This document shows, in pieces, positions 6,854 to 16,174 of a stretch of DNA of 42,607 nt. Position numbers and translations under genes: made by a program. The notes under the pieces were generated by a model. The model did no database searches and was not told the origin of the DNA. It saw only the letters and a list, made by a program, of their open reading frames with translations. The DNA is from a virus, in the IMG/VR virus record IMGVR_UViG_3300020202_000133, positions 1-42,607 of that record, one strand, 5' to 3'. Each line of letters opens with the position of its first letter. The first letter of the stretch is position 1.

Positions 6854-8530
6854 ATGGCAAAGGTTTACTTCGCGGACGACTTCCAGCCGGCATTCGGCCT
6901 TCCGTGGCGTCCTGTTCTCACCAGAGAACAGGTCAAGGACTGGGACTCGGAACGTCTGGCCCACTATCTGACCCTGCGAAAGAAGGTGGAGGCCGATGCT
7001 ATCAGCAATCCCGTGGGGCAGGGATGGTCACTCCCCATGTGGGAACGGGTGATGGCAAATTGGAGGAAGTACCCAATCCACGTCTTCCTGGGGGGAAACC
7101 GTTCAACCAAGAGCACTCTCGCCAGCCGTTTGGCTTTGTGGGGAGGCGCAACCATTCCAGAGGCCGACGTGCGCTGTTACCACGTCAACGAGGAGCGAAG
7201 CGTCCAAGACCAGCAGATGATGATCTACGACGCGCTCCCCGCCGCGATCAAAAACCTTCCGACAAAGAAGGGGCAGAATCACTCCCTGCAATACTCGCAG
7301 AAAAACGGGTTCACGGACAATATCTGCATCCTGCCCCCGCTTCCTGGATTTCGTAAGGGAGGCTCGATCAAGTTTGGAAACTACCGGCAGTACCAGCAGG
7401 ACGCGCAAACCGTCGAGGGGTTCAAATCCCACCTGATATGGGGAGACGAAGAAATGCCCCTCAAGATGTTCGAGACTCTTCAGTATCGAACGGTCGATTA
7501 CCATGGGCGGATTATTCTCTCCTTCACCACCCTGGCCGGATGGACGCCGCTCATTCAGGACATCCTCGGGAAAACCCAAACCATCGAGAAGCGTTACGCT
7601 CCGTTGGTCGGCCGCGAGCTTCCCATCATCCAAGAGAGCCTAAGCCGCCCCGGCACCTGCATCTACTATTTTTGGACCGAGGATAACGTCTTCATCGATA
7701 CGGCTGATTTCATTACGAAGATTCGTAGCCGGCCCAAGGACGAGATTCTGGCTCGAGCTTACGGCGTCCCTACGAAATCGGTTTCCTCTGCTTTCCCTGG
7801 GTTCAACAAGGACATCAACGTAATCCCCCACGAAAAACTCCCCTGGCTTGAGGGGAATTTGAAGAAGGACAAGCGGGGGGCGCCGGTGCCGTACAAAGTG
7901 ACGCCGTACATGGCGATCGATCCCGGCGGCTCCAAAAACTGGTTCTTGCTCTGGGTTGCGGTGGACGCCGCCGGGACGCGGTGGGTGTATCGGGAGTGGC
8001 CCGACTACGACGATTGGGCGCTTCCGGGTAACACAGCGGAGGGAAAGCCGGGCCCCGCACAGAAAGGATCTAAGAAGGGAATCAAGGATTACGTGGAGTT
8101 GATCCGGGATCTAGAGAAGGAGGACGGTCTCGATCCTTACGAGCGGTTCATAGACCCCCGGATGGGGGCCGCTGAGAAGCAGAGCGAGGACGGCGCCACC
8201 ACAATTATTTCGGACCTCGACGACGCCGGCATGACCGTGATCCCAGCGCCAGGCGTGGACATCGAAAACGGCGTACAGCTCATCAACAACCTCCTCAGCT
8301 ACGACGAGGACAAGCCCATCGATTCGCTAAACGCCCCAAAGCTCTACGTGTCGGACCGCTGCCAGAACTTCATCTACGCAATGCAGGAATATACCGGACA
8401 GGGGGGCAGGTCCGAAGCAACTAAAGACCCGATCGACTGCATGCGGTATATCGAGGTCAGCAATCCGGACTTCATCGAAACCGCCCACATAACCGACCGT
8501 TTAGCCTACGGGCGAACGGGTAGTTATTAG
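6854..8530 (+). CDS. terL: terminase large subunit, 558 aa
   Basis: The ATPase/nuclease motor that packages DNA. FLGGNRSTKST (residues about 78-88) is the Walker A motif in the GGNRSxKS form common in phage terminases. LIWGDEEMP is the Walker B region with its catalytic glutamate. MAIDPGGSKN opens the RNase H-like nuclease domain, and RFIDPRMGAAEK and ATKDPIDCMRY carry further nuclease acidic residues. The length is normal. It is followed by the portal gene as in most phages. Confidence 0.93.
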   Translation: MAKVYFADDFQPAFGLPWRPVLTREQVKDWDSERLAHYLTLRKKVEADAISNPVGQGWSLPMWERVMANWRKYPIHVFLGGNRSTKSTLASRLALWGGATIPEADVRCYHVNEERSVQDQQMMIYDALPAAIKNLPTKKGQNHSLQYSQKNGFTDNICILPPLPGFRKGGSIKFGNYRQYQQDAQTVEGFKSHLIWGDEEMPLKMFETLQYRTVDYHGRIILSFTTLAGWTPLIQDILGKTQTIEKRYAPLVGRELPIIQESLSRPGTCIYYFWTEDNVFIDTADFITKIRSRPKDEILARAYGVPTKSVSSAFPGFNKDINVIPHEKLPWLEGNLKKDKRGAPVPYKVTPYMAIDPGGSKNWFLLWVAVDAAGTRWVYREWPDYDDWALPGNTAEGKPGPAQKGSKKGIKDYVELIRDLEKEDGLDPYERFIDPRMGAAEKQSEDGATTIISDLDDAGMTVIPAPGVDIENGVQLINNLLSYDEDKPIDSLNAPKLYVSDRCQNFIYAMQEYTGQGGRSEATKDPIDCMRYIEVSNPDFIETAHITDRLAYGRTGSY

Positions 8531-8577
8531 CTTGAACGTCATATTAGGGGTACTAATGCGATGACTACCCAAACTAA
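8531..8577 (+). promoter_or_regulatory. gap before the portal gene with GACTACCCA
   Basis: GACTACCCA lies at 8563-8571, six bases before the portal ATG, with GGGTACTAAT at about 8548. The arrangement GGGTAyTArT...ACTACCCA resembles that before the terminase gene, so both genes share a bipartite leader element. No Shine-Dalgarno sequence is present. Confidence 0.5.
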
Positions 8578-10737
8578 ATGTCCAGCTACACAGCCCCTAG
8601 TTCAGTTCTACCCAAGGCCGACTTGCAGTTGGCCCCGATTGGGGAGTCTGGGCCGGACTTTAATCAGCTTAAGCTGTCGTTTCAGAAAACCGTAGCCGAC
8701 TGCAATCCCTACGTCACCCAGACATCGGTCAATTACGCCACACGCTACGCCATTTGGGGCGGCCAGTCGGCGGACGGCAAGAAGCACTCTCGCGGCCCCA
8801 ACGGACAAGTAGAACCCGTTCCGTGGGATGGCGCGAGCGATCTTCGGGTCTTCCTCGTTGATAACCTGATTAACGACAAGGTGGCGATGATCCTAGAGGC
8901 GATCAACAAAGCCTCACTTGTCGCTCAGCCGGTGGAAGGGAACGACATAAAACGGGCTAAGCAGGTTTCCACTTTCATGAAGTGGATGATCAAAACGCAG
9001 ATGCCCGACTTCGACCGGGAGGTCGAACTGATGGCGCAGTATCTCCAGGAGAAGGGCGCTGCGGTGATGGGGCAATTCTGGGAGACGTCTCAAGAAAAGA
9101 TTCTGACGGCGATCCGCCTCTCCGACCTCCAGCAGCAATTTCCCGACATCGACCTTCAACAGCTTTTGGCGTCTGGGGACGCTGACGATTACCTGAAGAC
9201 AATCTTCGAGGAAATCTACGGTGTGGGCCGGGCGAAGGCGGCGAAGATGGTGAAGGAGTTGAAGGACGAAGGCGAAACCACGGTTGCCGTTGTCGGCCGC
9301 GAGCGAAGCTATCCGGTCATGCGGGCGTTCAATCTGGACACCGATCTTTTTATCCCTCCGGACACAACCGACATTGAGCAGGCCACCGGGATTTATCGGG
9401 TCCAATATTACACGCCCGAGAAGCTCCGGTCTCTGGTTAATACGGACGGCTGGGATAAGAATTGGGTGGAGAACGCTATTGCCACCATGAAGGGCAAAAT
9501 GCTCTCGGTGACCCCGATCGAGTACATGCAGCCGATGTCGCGATCGTTCGTTTATACGCAACAGCGGTTCACGGACAAAATCGGGGTGGTTTGGGCGTAT
9601 CAGCGGCTTTCTGACGAGGATGGGGTTCCGGGAATCTACCTGACGATATTCAGTCCCGACCTTCAACCGAGCGAGGGCGGCGTATCCTGGGGCAAGCATA
9701 AGGGCTACGCGAAATTCTCGCTCTACGGAGATACCGATGGGCGCTACCCATTCGTTTTATATCGGCGCGAGTATCTGAGCCGGAAGCTTCATGACTCCCG
9801 CGGCCTCCCTGAACCACTGAAGCCACTTCAGGATACGATCAAAGCCCACAAAGACGCCAGGATCGACACGGCCAGCTACAATATCATGCCGACGATCTTC
9901 TATCCGGTGGGGCGGCCGATCCTGAAGTGGGGTGCGGGGGCGCGGGTGCCGGAACGTCGGCCTAACGAATACCACTACGGACAGCCCATCCCGTTTGACG
10001 AGACCACCGAAGCCTCTCTTGCCACTCTGAACAATGACGCCCGCGACTACGCCGGATTCGCCAAGTCAGATTCAGACGAGCCGATCAACCCGACCAAGAA
10101 TCAGGCCGAGATAAACAAGATCTTCGCCTCCTTGGCCGCATCGCTCCACCAAATTTGGAACCTTTTCAAGAAATACGGCAACGAGGTGGTCTACTACAGG
10201 GTGGTTGGGGTGCAGTCGGAGGAGGCGACCCGTTTCGAGCGAGGCCCCGAGGACGAGGATTTTATTTTCGAGTACCGCTACAACCTGCGGGACGCGGATT
10301 CCGACTATTCCTTGGAGAAGATCAAAAATATGATGGAGATTGCGGCAGCTATGGACCGGACGGGTGCCGTGGACTGGACGGAGTTCTTGCAGGTCGCGCT
10401 CGAGACCCAAGACCCGAATATCGCGGCTCGCGTTCTCCGGCCAGCCGAGGTCGGTACCCAGAAGGTCATCAACGAGGTTCAGGAAGACCTCACCAAGCTC
10501 TTTGCCGGCGTCGCCGTGAACGTGAAGCCGAACACCCCGCCTCAAATAGCGATGGTGACGATCCAAAATTGGGCTCAATCGCCCGATGTGGTCGCTCGGT
10601 ACCAGGCGGACGCGGCCTTCAAGGAGCGAGTGGACGTGTACGTCCAGCAGGTTCAGATGCTCCAGGCCCAACAGGAGAACAAGGTCATCGGTCGCCTGGG
10701 CGCTGTTCAGCCCACACCGGTAATAAACGGTTCCTAA
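8578..10737 (+). CDS. portal protein, 719 aa
   Basis: Directly after the terminase and before scaffold and capsid, with the length of podovirus-type portals. The N-terminal part has the typical PWDGASDLRVFLVDNLINDK segment, a long helical region with acidic/basic alternation, a beta-rich wing (residues about 250-400) and a helical C-terminal crown region. It forms the dodecameric ring at one capsid vertex through which DNA enters and leaves. Assignment rests on position, size and general pattern. Confidence 0.85.
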   Translation: MSSYTAPSSVLPKADLQLAPIGESGPDFNQLKLSFQKTVADCNPYVTQTSVNYATRYAIWGGQSADGKKHSRGPNGQVEPVPWDGASDLRVFLVDNLINDKVAMILEAINKASLVAQPVEGNDIKRAKQVSTFMKWMIKTQMPDFDREVELMAQYLQEKGAAVMGQFWETSQEKILTAIRLSDLQQQFPDIDLQQLLASGDADDYLKTIFEEIYGVGRAKAAKMVKELKDEGETTVAVVGRERSYPVMRAFNLDTDLFIPPDTTDIEQATGIYRVQYYTPEKLRSLVNTDGWDKNWVENAIATMKGKMLSVTPIEYMQPMSRSFVYTQQRFTDKIGVVWAYQRLSDEDGVPGIYLTIFSPDLQPSEGGVSWGKHKGYAKFSLYGDTDGRYPFVLYRREYLSRKLHDSRGLPEPLKPLQDTIKAHKDARIDTASYNIMPTIFYPVGRPILKWGAGARVPERRPNEYHYGQPIPFDETTEASLATLNNDARDYAGFAKSDSDEPINPTKNQAEINKIFASLAASLHQIWNLFKKYGNEVVYYRVVGVQSEEATRFERGPEDEDFIFEYRYNLRDADSDYSLEKIKNMMEIAAAMDRTGAVDWTEFLQVALETQDPNIAARVLRPAEVGTQKVINEVQEDLTKLFAGVAVNVKPNTPPQIAMVTIQNWAQSPDVVARYQADAAFKERVDVYVQQVQMLQAQQENKVIGRLGAVQPTPVINGS

Positions 10738-10740
10738 CTT

Positions 10741-10932
10741 ATGAATCAACTCAAGATCCGAGAATTGGATGAGCTGCTCTCATTCGTAAGGCGCTTATGG
10801 CTGTTGTCTGTCAGCGATGAAGAAGCGCAGTGCTACTTGGATAGCATTAACAGAATTCTGGACTATCGGATCGTATTAATGAAGCGCAGGGATGAACGCT
10901 TCCCATGGAACGATAGTTATATTCCTCGTTAA
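10741..10932 (+). CDS. hypothetical protein, 63 aa
   Basis: MNQLKIRELDELLSFVRRLW begins a small helical, charged protein lying three bases after the portal stop. It ends two bases before the next start. Its position between portal and scaffold suggests a head-morphogenesis helper; no family recognised. Confidence 0.65.
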   Translation: MNQLKIRELDELLSFVRRLWLLSVSDEEAQCYLDSINRILDYRIVLMKRRDERFPWNDSYIPR

Positions 10933-10934
10933 TC

Positions 10935-11225
10935 ATGCCCAAGAAGTCCCCGCAGAAGACGGCGCGTGATAGGGTGGAGGCGGCGATGCTTCCCCTCGCG
11001 GCCCTCCCCGAGTTTGGGGAGTTCATGGAGTTAGTCCGTCAAATGAAGGACTACACCGTCGAATCGATGGTTCACACGACGACCGTTGCGAGTGAGCGGG
11101 AATCCCTCTGCCACAAAGGAGAGGTGAGGGCATACCTCTGGTTTCTAGAGACTCACCGTGCCCAGAAGGAGCAGTTGGAGGAAATGGCGAGAATCCAAAG
11201 GGAACAGAATGGCCAGACCGGCTAA
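10935..11225 (+). CDS. hypothetical helical protein, 96 aa
   Basis: A basic start (MPKKSPQKTARDRVEAA) is followed by two long helices, ending in a charged coiled-coil-like tail (AQKEQLEEMARIQREQNGQ). Between portal and scaffold genes such proteins are often chaperones or minor head components. No family recognised. Confidence 0.65.
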   Translation: MPKKSPQKTARDRVEAAMLPLAALPEFGEFMELVRQMKDYTVESMVHTTTVASERESLCHKGEVRAYLWFLETHRAQKEQLEEMARIQREQNGQTG

Positions 11226-11343
11226 TACTACGTCTTCTCAGTATTCAAAATACTTATTGACGGTCTGAGTGGGTAGTACATGGGGAGAACCACTGGGGAG
11301 TATTTCTCCAGGTCTCCGGCCTAATGGGGCCAACCAATAAACC
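11226..11343. promoter_or_regulatory. intergenic region before the scaffold gene
   Basis: The 118 bases contain TGTACTACCCA on the minus strand (11280-11270), part of a 12-base match in inverted orientation to 6841-6852, and a hairpin around 11293-11311 (CTGG..GGAG/CTCCAG). TTGACG at about 11257 looks like a -35 box but no matching -10 is evident. It probably controls the scaffold-capsid genes. Confidence 0.45.
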
Positions 11344-12456
11344 ATGTCACAACAGTCTAACGAGGCCACGTCACAGCCTGCTCCGTCAGGAGCGAACACG
11401 GAAGAAAAGAAAGGCGCGGGAAACGCTTCGGTGAGTGATTTCGCTCGGAAACTGGCCGCTAAACAGGCCCCGATTCCGACGGCCCTCCCCTCAGCGGTTC
11501 AGCAGGAGGCGAAAGCCGCCGACGCGCAAAACACAGGAGAAACCAAAGAATCCCCTGTTGCCGAAGTGAAGGAGCAAGTGGAAGCGGAGGCGAAAGCCGA
11601 ACCCGAGGCCACCGAGACCCAAACTGAGGAGGTTCTTTCCCCCGAGACCAAGACTCTCGACCCAAAGCTACAAGAAATCCTTGATCGCAAGATCAACAAG
11701 GAGGTCGCCAAGCGGTACAAGCTCAAGGCGGAGATGGAGGCGAAAATTGCGGAGCTAGAGGCCCGCATTACCCAATCCCCCACGGTGGAGGAGAAGGAAG
11801 TCGTCGTCCCAGTCCCCGAGAACGTGCCACTGGCAACGATCAACGACATGGCCGCACTCGAGCAATTGAAGGTGCAGGCCAAGACGGAGATCAGATGGGC
11901 GGAACAGTGGTTGGACGAAGATATCCCCCCCGAGGGAATCCAGACCGACCGCGGCGTAGCGACAAAGAAGCAGCTCAAAGAGCTTATTCGCAACGCCCGC
12001 GTAGTGCAGGAAGACCTGATTCCCGCCCGCGAGAAGTTCCTGAACGCCCGCGACACCTCCGTGAAGACGGCCCAAGAGAAGTTTCCCTTCTTGAAGGACC
12101 CGTCTCACCCCGGATACCAAATGGCTCAAGCCGCTCGCCGCGATCCGGCGAATGCCTGGCTTCGCAGCCTCCCCAATGGGGAGTACGTCTTAGGCGTACA
12201 GATCAAGGGGTTGTTGGCGATGCAGGAGGATGAGGCAAAAGCGGATGTGAAACCATCCAGACCCAAGCCGAAACCGACCAGTGGGCAGGCAGAAATCGCA
12301 TCCGATGCGAGCATGTCCCGGGCCCCGGTTGGGGTACTGGACAAAGTAGCGATGGCAGCTGAGAGAGCGAAAATCACGGGTGGGAAAAAGAGCCTCGGGC
12401 ACAAGGACTTCGCGGCGCTTCTTCTGGCCAACCAGAAATTTCGCAACTCCCAGTAA
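11344..12456 (+). CDS. capsid scaffolding protein, 370 aa
   Basis: Highly charged and Glu/Ala/Lys-rich, with a disordered first 110 residues, then a long coiled coil (EMEAKIAELEARITQ, residues about 125-145) and a basic C-terminal tail (KPSRPKPKPTSG). This is the usual make-up of scaffolds. It lies immediately upstream of the major capsid gene. It would guide procapsid assembly and leave before maturation. Low sequence conservation is normal for this class. Confidence 0.75.
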   Translation: MSQQSNEATSQPAPSGANTEEKKGAGNASVSDFARKLAAKQAPIPTALPSAVQQEAKAADAQNTGETKESPVAEVKEQVEAEAKAEPEATETQTEEVLSPETKTLDPKLQEILDRKINKEVAKRYKLKAEMEAKIAELEARITQSPTVEEKEVVVPVPENVPLATINDMAALEQLKVQAKTEIRWAEQWLDEDIPPEGIQTDRGVATKKQLKELIRNARVVQEDLIPAREKFLNARDTSVKTAQEKFPFLKDPSHPGYQMAQAARRDPANAWLRSLPNGEYVLGVQIKGLLAMQEDEAKADVKPSRPKPKPTSGQAEIASDASMSRAPVGVLDKVAMAAERAKITGGKKSLGHKDFAALLLANQKFRNSQ

Positions 12457-12457
12457 G

Positions 12458-13456
12458 ATGATTGCAGCCACCTACAACACCGCCGGCGACCGTGAAGACC
12501 TCACGAATGCGCTGACGATTCTCACCCCGGAGGACTGCCCCAAGACCAGCACGTTCTCCAAGTCCACCGATGCATTCAACATGCTTCACGAGTGGCAAAT
12601 GGACACCCTTCTCCCCGTCACGTTTTCGGGCGTGGTTGAAGGCGCCGACGTTTCGAGCTTCACGGATCAGGTTGCCCAACGCGCTCGTGTTGGCAATCGC
12701 CAGCAACTTTTCAGCCGCACCTGGGCTGTGTCCCGTAGCCAGATGGCTTCGGACCCGGCTGGTGTGACGAACGAAGTTGCGAACTCGAAGACGAAGGCTG
12801 CTCGCGAGATGAAGCGCGACATCGAGGCGATGATCGGCTCCGACAACGACCTCCAGGTCGGTACGGGCCTGGTTCCCTCGAAGTGCCGAGCGCTTGGCAA
12901 GTGGATCTCCACGTCGCCTGGTTCCGATGTTCCGCCCACCTACACGACTCCCGCGGCCTCGATCTCGACGGCCACCTCTGGCGCTCTGACGGAATCCGTC
13001 TTCAACGACGTGTTTCAGTCGATCTTCCAACAGGTCGGTGGTCGTCGCAACTACACGCTGTACGCGGGACCGACCCTCAAACGGTCCATCTCGAAGTTTC
13101 AGCGCAACGCCTCGGGCACCACGGCAACGCAGGTCTACTTGGTCAACCAGGACGCTACGCAGCATCAAATCGACCTCAACGTCACGATCTACGAGGGCGA
13201 CTTCCACCACGTCGTCATCATGCCGGACATGTTCAACGGCCTGACCGACGGCGCGAATCCGCAGACGGTCACGGCGCAGCAGCAGAACCGCGGCTACGTT
13301 ATCGATCCGGACCTCGTGGCGATCAGCTACATGTACGGTGTCGAGCCCGTGGAGCTGCCTGACTTTGGCGGCGGCCCGAACGGCTACCTCCGTTGCTCGC
13401 TCACCCTCGAAGTCAAGAACCCGCTCGGCCTCGGCAAGTTTGCCGGTGCGAGCTAA
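12458..13456 (+). CDS. major capsid protein, SU10/DUF5309-like, 332 aa
   Basis: The start at ATG 12458 is one base after the scaffold stop; the longer in-frame opening upstream lies inside the scaffold gene. MIAATYNTAGDREDLTNALT, then VGNRQQLFSRTWAVSRSQ and the helical KAAREMKRDIEAMIGSD (spine helix), followed by a P-domain-like beta region and YMYGVEPVELPDFGG near the end, fit the HK97-fold capsid proteins of the SU10 (DUF5309) group. GC-rich, optimised codon choice differs from its neighbours, as expected for the most abundant protein. Confidence 0.85.
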   Translation: MIAATYNTAGDREDLTNALTILTPEDCPKTSTFSKSTDAFNMLHEWQMDTLLPVTFSGVVEGADVSSFTDQVAQRARVGNRQQLFSRTWAVSRSQMASDPAGVTNEVANSKTKAAREMKRDIEAMIGSDNDLQVGTGLVPSKCRALGKWISTSPGSDVPPTYTTPAASISTATSGALTESVFNDVFQSIFQQVGGRRNYTLYAGPTLKRSISKFQRNASGTTATQVYLVNQDATQHQIDLNVTIYEGDFHHVVIMPDMFNGLTDGANPQTVTAQQQNRGYVIDPDLVAISYMYGVEPVELPDFGGGPNGYLRCSLTLEVKNPLGLGKFAGAS

Positions 13457-13471
13457 CCGGAGGCAACGACC

Positions 13472-13963
13472 ATGGCTGCATATTCAACTACCCTCACGGC
13501 GTCTTATACTTCCCCCCTCAATGACGTGGAACGTCTGCAAGGGTGGAACAAGAAGTTCGTCATTCCCTACACGTTCGTGGCGCAGGCCTCGGCCACCACG
13601 GCGACCGACGTTGTTACCGTCGTCCTTGGCGATACTCCCGCCAAATGGATGGTGGACAAGGCTCGCGCCGTTGTGACGACTCCGTTCACCGCGACCGGAA
13701 CCCAAACCCTGACCCTCCAGGTCGGTAGCACGACCTCTATCGCCGCGTTCATCTCGGCTCAGTCCGTGTTGACTGCTGGCGCGCTGGGCCAGGCCTCGAC
13801 CATCGATCAGCTTACGAACGCCACTGGCACGTCAGCGGTTTCGTTGGTTGCGACGTTCACCAACGCCGCGGCCGGATCGCCGTCCCTCACGACCGCGGGC
13901 TCCGTCACGATCTTGCTCAACGTGCAGGATCAGGCGGACGGCACGTTCCAGCCGAACAACTAA
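13472..13963 (+). CDS. capsid decoration or minor head protein, 163 aa
   Basis: The only structural gene here with a clear Shine-Dalgarno sequence (GGAGG, 10 bases before ATG). It is Thr/Ala/Val-rich and beta-dominated, with no charge clusters, typical of trimeric decoration proteins. Its place right after the major capsid gene and the strong codon bias shared with that gene suggest high-level expression. A strong terminator follows, so the scaffold-capsid-decoration group may be a separately transcribed unit. Confidence 0.65.
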   Translation: MAAYSTTLTASYTSPLNDVERLQGWNKKFVIPYTFVAQASATTATDVVTVVLGDTPAKWMVDKARAVVTTPFTATGTQTLTLQVGSTTSIAAFISAQSVLTAGALGQASTIDQLTNATGTSAVSLVATFTNAAAGSPSLTTAGSVTILLNVQDQADGTFQPNN

Positions 13964-13984
13964 CCCTGATGGGATGAGACAATT

Positions 13985-14026
13985 GGCGGGCGCGGAATAA
14001 AACCCGTCGCCCGCCTTTTCCCTTTT
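13985..14026 (+). terminator. rho-independent terminator after the capsid genes
   Basis: GGCGGGCG (13985-13992) pairs perfectly with CGCCCGCC (14008-14015), with an inner CGG/CCG pair and an A-rich loop, followed by a pyrimidine-rich TTTTCCCTTTT tract. It ends directly at the ATG of the next gene (14027). Confidence 0.9.
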
Positions 14027-14464
14027 ATGGAAGCGATCACCAAAGAGAACTTGCTCGTCAACAACGAGCATTCTGCCCTCGCGGCGGAAATCACGGATTT
14101 CGTCAAAGCAAACCTTCCCCGTGAAAAGGCCGTGGCTGAACAGCAGATGGCTCAGACTGCGGCCGAGGTTAAGCAAGGCTTGGCACCAACGTCCGGTGAC
14201 GGTCGGGGGCAGGCCGTGGCGTCGATCCCCCCGATTCTCTACATCCGCTGGCAGCAAGAGTATCCGGGCTGCTGGAAGGACAAGGGGTTCATTGAGGAAT
14301 TCCTTTTCGACAACCCGCAATGCCGGCTTCCCGGATACAAGCCCCGGGCGAAGCGCATGTATTTCGACATGAAGCACGGGAATCTCAAGCAGGGCAATCG
14401 AGGGGGAGACCTCTACCATGAGCGGAAGCTTAAGGTTCTCCAGTCAATCGAGGGGCTAAGCTAA
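14027..14464 (+). CDS. hypothetical structural protein, 145 aa
   Basis: MEAITKENLLVNNEHSALAA starts a helical protein; the second half has PILYIRWQQEYPGCWKDKG and a basic stretch KPRAKRMYFDMKHG. The start lies on the last base of the terminator T-tract, with no ribosome-binding site. The true start could be an internal ATG, or translation may rely on read-through transcripts. It lies between capsid and adaptor genes, hence a head or neck protein. Confidence 0.65.
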   Translation: MEAITKENLLVNNEHSALAAEITDFVKANLPREKAVAEQQMAQTAAEVKQGLAPTSGDGRGQAVASIPPILYIRWQQEYPGCWKDKGFIEEFLFDNPQCRLPGYKPRAKRMYFDMKHGNLKQGNRGGDLYHERKLKVLQSIEGLS

Positions 14465-15799
14465 GTGGGAAACATCAAATACACCTCCTACTCTGCGTAC
14501 CTGAATACGCTGGGCGGTCTTATCAACTGGTCTTCGTACACGGGGCTTCCGGAGACGCAGCAGATCGCCCTAAAGCAGTATTACGACAACAACGCTACGA
14601 AGGGGTGGATCGCATCCAATTGGCTGGCGGTATGCCCCAACGGCGAGGCGCGGTTCGTTGGAAATCTCGGCCAGTATCCAAACAACCTCGCAAACACGAC
14701 CTATTGGACTTCGACCGCTGTAACACCCACGGCTAACAGCATCGCGAATCCGGCGGACGGAAGGGTGACGGCAACGAGACTTTTAGAGACGGCCGCTAAT
14801 AGCACACACACCTGCCTTCAAAACTACACCTTCATTCCCAACGCCACTTATCAGCTCACCTGTTACGCTCGTGCGGTTGGCGGACGATGGCTTTTCCTTT
14901 CGGCGAACGACGGGACCACAAATTACTTTTCTACCTTCGATGTAGTGAACGGGGTGGTCGGCACTGGCAGTTCCGGCCTCACGTCTCCCTCCACCATTAC
15001 GCAGACCGCCAATGGATTTTGGGTCTGTTCTATTTTCTTCACCGCCGCAGCTACTGCCGGCTCCGGAACCTTTGGACCCGGAATGTCCACGGATGGCACA
15101 TCGGTTTCATATGCGGGGGATACCTCTAAGGGTCTGTACGTCTGGGGGAATGTTCTCTCTCAGACGACCTACGCGGCTCCCACGGCTCTTCTGATTCCCA
15201 ACGATCAATTGGGGGAGGAATTCATCGATGCGGTCTTTCAAGTGTGGCAGATGAGTCCGATCGGGGCCGGGGCTCCAGTACCGCAGGGCTACGAGATGAT
15301 GCCGGATGGGGTCCAGGTCATCGGCACGAACGCCTGGGTTTGGAATGGGTGGATGTGGACATTCCCCACCTGGTACACCGCGGGATGGCCCGTCTTTCTG
15401 TATTACAGAAAGGGGAAGCCGAGCTTCACGGGAGACGACTACGACGCGTCAGAAACCTACGCGGTGGACGAACAGATTCTATTCACGGACTCGAGCGGCG
15501 TTCAGAATTTCTACAAGTGCATCGTCGCGACCCTGGGCGGCCAGTCTCCCGACACGCACCCTAATTCCTGGCAGATTCTTCAGCTCCCGGAATTTCTATT
15601 CCAGTACGTCTGCTATGCAGCCTTCGCGGATTACCTCCGGATGGACTCACAGATGGAGAAGGCGCTGACCGTCGAAGCACTCGCCCAGGCCGAGCTGGAT
15701 CGCCAGCACGACCGCGAGGAGCGGCAAATGGCGATCCAGCCGACGTTCCGGGTGCAAACGCACGTTGCCAATCAGGCCCGCGGTTGGCCCTCACGCTAA
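14465..15799 (+). CDS. head-tail adaptor with inserted carbohydrate-binding-like domains, 444 aa
   Basis: The GTG start follows the previous stop directly. The C-terminal 70 residues (FLFQYVCYAAFADYLRMDSQ and a charged helix) and the first 60 look like a podovirus neck/adaptor protein. Between them, residues about 75-240 form a jelly-roll like CBM4/9-type modules in tail fibres (ending GLYVWGNVLSQTTYAAPT), and residues about 330-370 (YDASETYAVDEQILF...FYKCIVATLGGQSP...NSW) match the chitin-binding CBM5/12 pattern. It would be a neck ring that also carries outward sugar-binding domains. Confidence 0.6.
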   Translation: MGNIKYTSYSAYLNTLGGLINWSSYTGLPETQQIALKQYYDNNATKGWIASNWLAVCPNGEARFVGNLGQYPNNLANTTYWTSTAVTPTANSIANPADGRVTATRLLETAANSTHTCLQNYTFIPNATYQLTCYARAVGGRWLFLSANDGTTNYFSTFDVVNGVVGTGSSGLTSPSTITQTANGFWVCSIFFTAAATAGSGTFGPGMSTDGTSVSYAGDTSKGLYVWGNVLSQTTYAAPTALLIPNDQLGEEFIDAVFQVWQMSPIGAGAPVPQGYEMMPDGVQVIGTNAWVWNGWMWTFPTWYTAGWPVFLYYRKGKPSFTGDDYDASETYAVDEQILFTDSSGVQNFYKCIVATLGGQSPDTHPNSWQILQLPEFLFQYVCYAAFADYLRMDSQMEKALTVEALAQAELDRQHDREERQMAIQPTFRVQTHVANQARGWPSR

Positions 15800-15826
15800 T
15801 CTCATCCCAACCAAACATCATTCACC

Positions 15827-16171
15827 ATGTCGTATAATATCACCAATCCGCTTTATCCTCGGCCGACGTCGGGCGTCGGCGGGACCTCGTTTCTTACCTC
15901 CCAGATCACATCGATTACGTCGGGAGTCACTACCGTTACCGGCTACAACACCAACGCCCCGGGTGCGGTCGATCTGGTCACCTTCGAGGTGGACGGAGAT
16001 GACGTCCGGGTCTTCTGGGAGGGCTCCACCCCGACCGCCTCTGTGGGGCACATCCTCCCGAGCGGCACGGCCTATACTTGGGCGGCAATTCAGTACAACA
16101 ACTCGAAGTTCATCCTGAAGACTGGTTCTACTGCCTCCGTCATCACGGCGTCGCCGTTCACCTCGGGCTAA
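15827..16171 (+). CDS. virion-associated beta protein, 114 aa
   Basis: Ser/Thr/Gly-rich with alternating hydrophobic strands (DLVTFEVDGDDVRVFWEG, YTWAAIQYNNSKFILK). No charge clusters or cysteines. It starts 27 bases after the adaptor gene with a C/A-rich leader. It is probably a small virion or tail component; no family recognised. Confidence 0.6.
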   Translation: MSYNITNPLYPRPTSGVGGTSFLTSQITSITSGVTTVTGYNTNAPGAVDLVTFEVDGDDVRVFWEGSTPTASVGHILPSGTAYTWAAIQYNNSKFILKTGSTASVITASPFTSG

Positions 16172-16174
16172 GAT

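Noticed and set aside
12374-13210. Long minus-strand open frame opposite the capsid gene
   Set aside because: Antisense shadow of the strongly biased capsid gene; Arg/Val-rich, no start signal and no coupling.
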